NCBI GenBank assembly: GCA_002385475.1
Contig: DGDO01000048.1
Span: 1 to 11,222, forward strand
Direction: 5' to 3'
Length of the DNA: 11,222 nucleotides
DNA from: Candidatus Sordicultor fermentans
GTDB taxonomy: Bacteria > Atribacterota > Atribacteria > Atribacterales > Caldatribacteriaceae
Part shown: positions 7,280 through 11,222 of the stretch, piece after piece
Position numbering within the stretch: position 1 is the first letter of the stretch
Layout: every line of letters begins with the position of its first letter
Position numbers and translations under genes: made by a program
Notes under the pieces: model-generated
Told to the model about the DNA's origin: nothing
The model's database searches: none
Seen by the model: the letters and a program-made list of their open reading frames with translations, nothing else

Positions 7280-8346
7280 AAGATTATTCTTCCCGAGAGC
7301 TAATTTTAAAAGTTTTTTCCGGTGAAAGAACTGATAGAGTGGCCAATTTTGACCTTCTGAGAAATAGAAAAGCGGTAGAGTTTTTTTCAGGAGAAAGGTT
7401 GACGGAAAACGAGCAGGATGACCTCAGAATAGTTACCTCTGCTTGCCAGAAAGTCCTTGACATGACAAGAACCATTCGAATTCCTTTATCAACTCCGATT
7501 AAAAAAGAAGAAAATGGATTTGTCAGGCTTTATCAAGACTGGACTAGCTGGATTGTTGACCGCCCCTTTGAGGATTACTCCTCTTTTCGAGAATGGGTGA
7601 AATTGGATGTTGAACGATTAGAATGCTGGAAGCCCACTGAAGAATATTTGGAAAGTTTGCGTAAGGATTTTGAACGCAAGCAGGAACTTCTTGGTGATAC
7701 TGTGCTTATGTGGAATGGAGGAGAGGGATGGTTTTGCGAACCATACAATGAAGCCGGGATCGAGAATTTTTCTTATCTTTGGTATGATGACCATTCTCTT
7801 TTCTCTGATTGGATAGATTTGCGATTTTATCAAAAAAGAACCATAGTGGAACTTTTAGCTGATGAGCAGAAATTTCCGATAGCATTTATAGGGGAAGATA
7901 TTGCTCATAAAACTGGTACTATTTTTTCACCAGCTATGCTGGAAGATGAGTTTTTTCCTCGATTAAAGGTTATGGTTGGCCTATTTCATGAGAAAGGTAT
8001 AAAAATTGTTTTTCACTCAGATGGTAACTTAATGCAAGTTTTAGATCAAATTATTGCTACTGAAGTGGATGGTTTACATCCCATAGAGCCGACGGCGGAG
8101 ATGAACCTTGCTCATGTTAGAGAACTTTGCCCGGATCGGGTGGTTCTTATTGGAAATCTGGATTGTAGCCAGCTTTTACCTTTTGGCTCAAAAAAAGAGA
8201 TAGAAGAGGAAGTTAAAAAAATTATGAATTTAGCTAAATCTACCGGTAACATCATATTTTCTTCCAGTAGCGAGCTACATGATGAAATTCCCCTTGAAAA
8301 CATTGTCTGGATGTTTGAGTGTTTTGAGAAATATCGGAGGTATTAG
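7276..8346 (+). CDS. UROD-fold family protein 2 (HSDG type, divergent)
   Basis: This second member of the UROD/methyltransferase superfamily has 356 residues and no known reaction. It begins at TTG 7276, which overlaps the permease TGA; AGGAGG at 7261-7266 with 9-base spacing strongly supports this rare start. It is the most divergent of the three: the opening is ELILKVFSGERTDRVANFDL, and the central motif is His247-Ser-Asp249-Gly, so the zinc-type cysteine is replaced by aspartate. The strip corresponding to DILNPVQ reads GLHPIEP. The C-terminal position holding His in the other two (AAVHNIQ, APTHAIQ) is Ser332 here, with a His three residues later (SSSELHDEIP). The conserved ending IPLENIVWMFE remains. 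This suggests a different substrate or a partner role. Translational coupling to the transporter implies work on the same metabolite. Confidence 0.83.
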   Translation: MKDYSSRELILKVFSGERTDRVANFDLLRNRKAVEFFSGERLTENEQDDLRIVTSACQKVLDMTRTIRIPLSTPIKKEENGFVRLYQDWTSWIVDRPFEDYSSFREWVKLDVERLECWKPTEEYLESLRKDFERKQELLGDTVLMWNGGEGWFCEPYNEAGIENFSYLWYDDHSLFSDWIDLRFYQKRTIVELLADEQKFPIAFIGEDIAHKTGTIFSPAMLEDEFFPRLKVMVGLFHEKGIKIVFHSDGNLMQVLDQIIATEVDGLHPIEPTAEMNLAHVRELCPDRVVLIGNLDCSQLLPFGSKKEIEEEVKKIMNLAKSTGNIIFSSSSELHDEIPLENIVWMFECFEKYRRY

Positions 8347-8349
8347 GAA

Positions 8350-9432
8350 ATGGAGCACAGAGAGAGGGTCTTAAAATCATTAAATCACATTGAACCCGAT
8401 CGTCCACCCTTTGACTTTGAAGCAAGAAGTGAGGTGGTTGACAGTCTTCTTGATTTCCTGCACTTGTCAAACGAGGAGGACCTGCTTCTTTATTTAGATA
8501 TTGATTTTCGCCGAGGTGGAATGGGCCCGGGTGAAGAGTTCCTTAAAAAAGGAGCATTTTTCCATCCTCGCCGGAAATGGGTAATTGAGGTTAATCCTGG
8601 AATATTCGAAGACGAATTTGGAATTAAATATCGAACGGATGAAAAAGGAAAATATTTTGGCTTTGTTGGCTATCCTTTAGAGAAAGATGAAGATCTGGAG
8701 ACGTATCAATTTCCTGACCCCGGGGAGACTATTCGCTATGAGTCTTTGCAAAAATTAGTTGAAATTTATAAAGAGGATTTTTTTATTCAAGGAGAGGCTA
8801 CTCTTACTTTTTTTGAACAAGCTTGGCAGATGAGTGGATATGAGCATTTTATTTATAACTTATATCAGAATCCCGGTTGGGTGGAAAAACTGCTGGATAA
8901 GCTTCTGGAATTCCGCTTTGCCCAGTGTGAGAAATATGTTGAATTGGGAGTAGATATTGTTTGGCTGGGTGACGATTTTGGAATGCAAGACAGGATGATG
9001 ATTAATCCTGAATTATGGAGAAAGTTTTTTAAACCTCGCATGAAGTTGCTTATTGATGGTTATAAAAAACTAAACCCTCAGGTATTTACTCAATATCATA
9101 GTGACGGATATATTGAACCCATTATCAATGATTTGATTGAAATTGGAGTGGATATCCTAAACCCGGTACAACCTGAGTGCATGGATCTAAGAAAAATTAA
9201 GGAATTATACGGAAGGGCACTTACTCTTCATGGTACGATTTCGGTTCAGAGTCTCCTCCCTTTTTCCTCTTTGGAGGAATTAGAAAATCAGGTTAAAGAA
9301 ATAATAGAAATTTGTGCTCCGGGAGGTGGCTATATTTTAGCTCCTACTCATGCTATTCAAACAGATACTCCTTTAGAAAATATTTTAGCTGTTTATGAAA
9401 CAGGAAGAAAGTCGATACAGGTTAATCAATAG
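8350..9432 (+). CDS. UROD-fold family protein 3 (HSDG type)
   Basis: This third UROD-superfamily protein has 360 residues and an unknown reaction. The start follows GGAGG at 8336-8340 and lies 3 bases after the previous stop, so the pair is almost certainly co-translated. The family opening ERVLKSLNHIEPDRPPFDF is followed by a Gly-rich MGPGEEF segment. His250-Ser-Asp252-Gly is the central motif and DILNPVQPE follows. The C-terminal CAPGGGYILAPTHAIQTDTPLENI keeps His334 at the position conserved in HemE. It is closer in these motifs to UROD-like protein 1 than to its immediate neighbour, except that Cys is replaced by Asp. It lacks RQAGRY, so it is not HemE. Two different HSDG proteins in tandem could form a heteromer or act in sequence. 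Confidence 0.85.
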   Translation: MEHRERVLKSLNHIEPDRPPFDFEARSEVVDSLLDFLHLSNEEDLLLYLDIDFRRGGMGPGEEFLKKGAFFHPRRKWVIEVNPGIFEDEFGIKYRTDEKGKYFGFVGYPLEKDEDLETYQFPDPGETIRYESLQKLVEIYKEDFFIQGEATLTFFEQAWQMSGYEHFIYNLYQNPGWVEKLLDKLLEFRFAQCEKYVELGVDIVWLGDDFGMQDRMMINPELWRKFFKPRMKLLIDGYKKLNPQVFTQYHSDGYIEPIINDLIEIGVDILNPVQPECMDLRKIKELYGRALTLHGTISVQSLLPFSSLEELENQVKEIIEICAPGGGYILAPTHAIQTDTPLENILAVYETGRKSIQVNQ

Positions 9433-9448
9433 ATCGGAGGTATCAAAA

Positions 9449-10243
9449 ATGCTCTTTTTCCCTTATCAAAAATATCCGGATAACTGGCTTTATCAAGTGG
9501 TTGATTCATCTAATAGTCCTCTTCAGATGGAGAGTTTCTCTCTGCTTAAGCTTTCTCCTCATACTTCTTATCAAGGAGAGCTCAAAGGAGAAGAGGCGGT
9601 ATTTGTTCTTTTACAGGGCAAGGTGAAAATGGAAGTAGAAGGGAAAACTTTAGGAGAAATTGCGCAGAGAAAGTCTATCTTTGAGGATAAGGCTTCTGCT
9701 TTTTACCTTCCCCCTGGAGTTTGTTACCAGATTGAGGCAGAGGAAGATAGCGAGCTTATCCTGGTTAGAGCTAAAGCGGAAAAAGGAGGCTCTCCCGCTT
9801 TTTTCCCTCCCGAAATAGTGAAAGTGAAGACTACAGGTAAAGGCACCTTTGAGCGAGAGGTGCACACTATAGTGGGAGAAGATTTTCCAGCGGAGAAATT
9901 AATAGTGGGAGAGACTTTTAATAAACCGGGATTGTGGTCGAGTTATCCTCCCCATCGCCATGAAAAAAATCGCCCTCCTGAAGAGTATTTTTTGGAAGAA
10001 ATCTATCACTATCGGGTAGAGCCAGAGAAAGGGTTTGGGATTCAGGTTCTCTATACTGAAGATAAAGAGTTAGAGAAAGCCTATTTGGTAGAAAACGGTG
10101 ACACTTTTGTTATCCCCCGGGGCTATCATCCGGTGGTAGCGGCTCCAGGGTACAGGCTTTATTACTTTTGGTCTTTGGCTGGAGAGGTGAGGATATTGAA
10201 CCCTTATGATGATCCGCATCACTCTTGGACAAAGAACCTTTAA
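9449..10243 (+). CDS. iolB: IolB-family 5-deoxy-glucuronate isomerase-like protein
   Basis: This 264-residue bicupin matches IolB, which converts 5-deoxy-D-glucuronate to 5-dehydro-2-deoxy-D-gluconate in myo-inositol catabolism. I start it at ATG 9449 after CGGAGG (9435-9440). The open frame reaches back to 9395 inside the upstream gene, but no ribosome binding site supports that. The signature segments are WSSYPPHRHE (His169, His171, Glu172), LEEIYHYR (Glu183, Glu184), GFGIQVLYT and IPRGYHPVVAAPGY (His227), which give the expected cupin metal ligands. KduI, the homologous pectin-pathway isomerase acting on 5-keto-4-deoxyuronate, has different motifs around these residues, so IolB is the better name. 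No other inositol gene (iolC, D, E, G) is visible, so the real substrate may be another uronate or keto-uronate. Confidence 0.85.
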   Translation: MLFFPYQKYPDNWLYQVVDSSNSPLQMESFSLLKLSPHTSYQGELKGEEAVFVLLQGKVKMEVEGKTLGEIAQRKSIFEDKASAFYLPPGVCYQIEAEEDSELILVRAKAEKGGSPAFFPPEIVKVKTTGKGTFEREVHTIVGEDFPAEKLIVGETFNKPGLWSSYPPHRHEKNRPPEEYFLEEIYHYRVEPEKGFGIQVLYTEDKELEKAYLVENGDTFVIPRGYHPVVAAPGYRLYYFWSLAGEVRILNPYDDPHHSWTKNL

Positions 10244-10250
10244 GCAAATT

Positions 10251-10589
10251 ATGTTTTCGAAATTATGGGAAGAAAAAATGACAGTTTTTCTAAAACAAGG
10301 GAAATAGTTAAGAAAATAGGGGAAAGGATAATCTTTCCTTTGCGAGTTTATTCTTCTAGTGATTATCAGGAGCTGGGAATGACAATTTATCCGGTAAAGG
10401 GAGAAAAAAGAGATATTAAGGAGTCTCCTTTCTCTGGATGGAAGCGGAGTAGCCAGCTGCCAGCTGTTTTCTGAACTAGAAAAAGAATTATAAGCTGCTC
10501 GCAATATTTCTGGCTTAGAGATTGGCCCGAGAACGGCTTTTTACTTTATTTGAAATAGTTTACGAATTACTGGTAGAGGAGGCACAAGA
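10251..10589 (+). pseudogene. Decayed coding remnant between iolB and GH4 gene
   Basis: This gap holds protein-like sequence broken across frames. One open piece at 10265-10474 reads sensibly (for example IIFPLRVYSSSDYQELGMT, then GEKRDIKESPFSGWKRSS) but has no ribosome binding site. At its end, a missing T in the run 10467-10470 would shift it into a second frame reading SELEKEL, a TAA at 10491, then AARNISGLEIGPRTAFYFI, a TGA at 10551, then NSLRITGRGGTRLV, which runs into the GH4 start. A short frame from ATG 10251 (MFSKLWEEKM) may be the original N-terminus, although it also lacks a ribosome binding site. I do not recognise the family. Alternatives are a tiny real gene at 10265-10474 or plain intergenic sequence. 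Decay is the best reading because the readable pieces abut one another. Confidence 0.4.
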
Positions 10590-11222
10590 TTGGTGAAAAT
10601 ATCTTTTATGGGGGCAGGAAGTATAAGATATACGCTTAAGCTGGTTGGAGATTTAGCGAAAACTAAAGAACTTTCGGGAAGTTTGGTTTCATTAATGGAT
10701 GTGGATGAAGAAAGATTAGAAGCAGTGTATGACCTGGCAAAAAGATATATAGACGAGGTGGGAGGAAACTTAAAATTAGAAAAAACAACGGATAGAGAAA
10801 AGTCGCTACAAGGGGCAGATTTTGTGATCAATACAGCATTGTACCGAGCGCCAGGCCATGAAGATGGTTATGTTAGCTATGAGATTATGAGAGACTTAGC
10901 GGAGAGATACGGATATTACAGAGGAATAGATAGTCAAGAGTTTAACATGGTGTCAGATTATTATACATTCACCAATTATAATCATTTAAAACTTTCCCTG
11001 GATATAGCAAAATCTATAGAAGAAATCTGTCCCGATGCTTACTTCATACAAACAGCTAACCCGGTTTTTGAAATAACCGAGTTGGTTTTAAGGCATACCA
11101 ATGTTAAGGTGGTTGGTTTTTGTCATGGGTTCTCAGGATTGTTTGAAGTTTTTCATACTCTCGGGCTGAATCCAGAAGAAGTGGACTGGCAAGTCGCCGG
11201 GGTGAACCATGGAATATGGTTA
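10590..11222 (+). CDS. Glycoside hydrolase family 4, N-terminal part (NAD-dependent)
   Basis: This intracellular glycosidase works by the NAD+/Mn2+ redox-elimination mechanism of GH4. It is cut by the window edge after 211 of an expected 430-480 residues. TTG 10590 has the best spacing (7 bases) to AGGAGG at 10577-10582; GTG 10593 is one codon later and equally readable. The Rossmann start MVKISFMGAGSIRYT is intact. Asn157-Pro-Val, Cys178-His-Gly and His207 in VAGVNHGIWL line up at a constant +4 offset with Asn153, Cys174 and His203 of Thermotoga maritima AglA, so the metal and substrate ligands are present. The catalytic Asp lies beyond the edge. GH4 members act on alpha-glucosides, alpha-galactosides, 6-phospho sugars, alpha-glucuronides or alpha-galacturonides. 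The GH28 and IolB context favours a uronide. Confidence 0.92.
   Translation, partial: MVKISFMGAGSIRYTLKLVGDLAKTKELSGSLVSLMDVDEERLEAVYDLAKRYIDEVGGNLKLEKTTDREKSLQGADFVINTALYRAPGHEDGYVSYEIMRDLAERYGYYRGIDSQEFNMVSDYYTFTNYNHLKLSLDIAKSIEEICPDAYFIQTANPVFEITELVLRHTNVKVVGFCHGFSGLFEVFHTLGLNPEEVDWQVAGVNHGIWL

Noticed and set aside
9395..9448. N-terminal extension of the IolB-like protein into the preceding gene
   Set aside because: CGGAGG at 9435-9440 is correctly spaced for ATG 9449, and the extension would be an out-of-frame overlap with UROD-like gene 3.
10454..10470. CAGCTG-C-CAGCTG palindrome followed by TTTT as a terminator
   Set aside because: The palindrome can form only about a 4-bp stem once a loop is allowed, and it lies within the decayed coding stretch. 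It is too weak to call.
10070..10504. 144-residue open frame on the minus strand
   Set aside because: It overlaps the conserved C-terminus of the IolB-like gene and the decayed gap, has no clear ribosome binding site, and its product shows low-complexity Ser-rich sequence without family motifs.

Overview
The window is an AT-rich bacterial carbohydrate-utilisation locus with all genes on the + strand. Every gene but the first is packed tightly, with strong AGGAGG-type ribosome binding sites and several 4-nt start/stop overlaps. The exported proteins (a GH28 enzyme and a solute-binding protein) have ordinary signal peptides with no lipobox cysteine. That fits a diderm anaerobe better than a typical Gram-positive. 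Several unassigned UROD-family proteins beside a sugar ABC transporter recall anaerobes such as Atribacterota or Thermotogota, but this taxonomic guess is weak and the sequence cannot settle it.

Layout. 1-272: no gene recognised. 273-400: promoter region of a secreted GH28 (polygalacturonase-like) gene at 405-1778, which ends in a strong hairpin at 1795-1835. 1917-2025: a second, clearly homologous copy of the same promoter region, now driving a LacI-type regulator (2030-3034). There follows an apparent operon: UROD-like protein 1 (3047-4180), family 1 solute-binding protein (4199-5479), a 42-nt intergenic hairpin (5487-5528), two MalF/MalG-type permeases (5550-6446, 6443-7279), UROD-like proteins 2 and 3 (7276-8346, 8350-9432) and an IolB-family isomerase (9449-10243). 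A decayed coding stretch (about 10251-10589) separates this from a GH4 NAD-dependent glycosidase that runs off the right edge (10590-11222).

Working model (inference). The GH28 enzyme trims a uronic-acid-containing polysaccharide outside the cytoplasmic membrane. The ABC transporter imports the oligosaccharides, using an ATPase encoded elsewhere. GH4 cleaves them inside the cell, and the IolB-like enzyme isomerises a uronate-type product. The LacI protein controls both its own operon and the GH28 gene through the duplicated promoter. The job of the three UROD-like proteins is unknown. They are not HemE, their pockets differ from each other, and no corrinoid protein lies beside them. They are the most likely source of undescribed biochemistry here.
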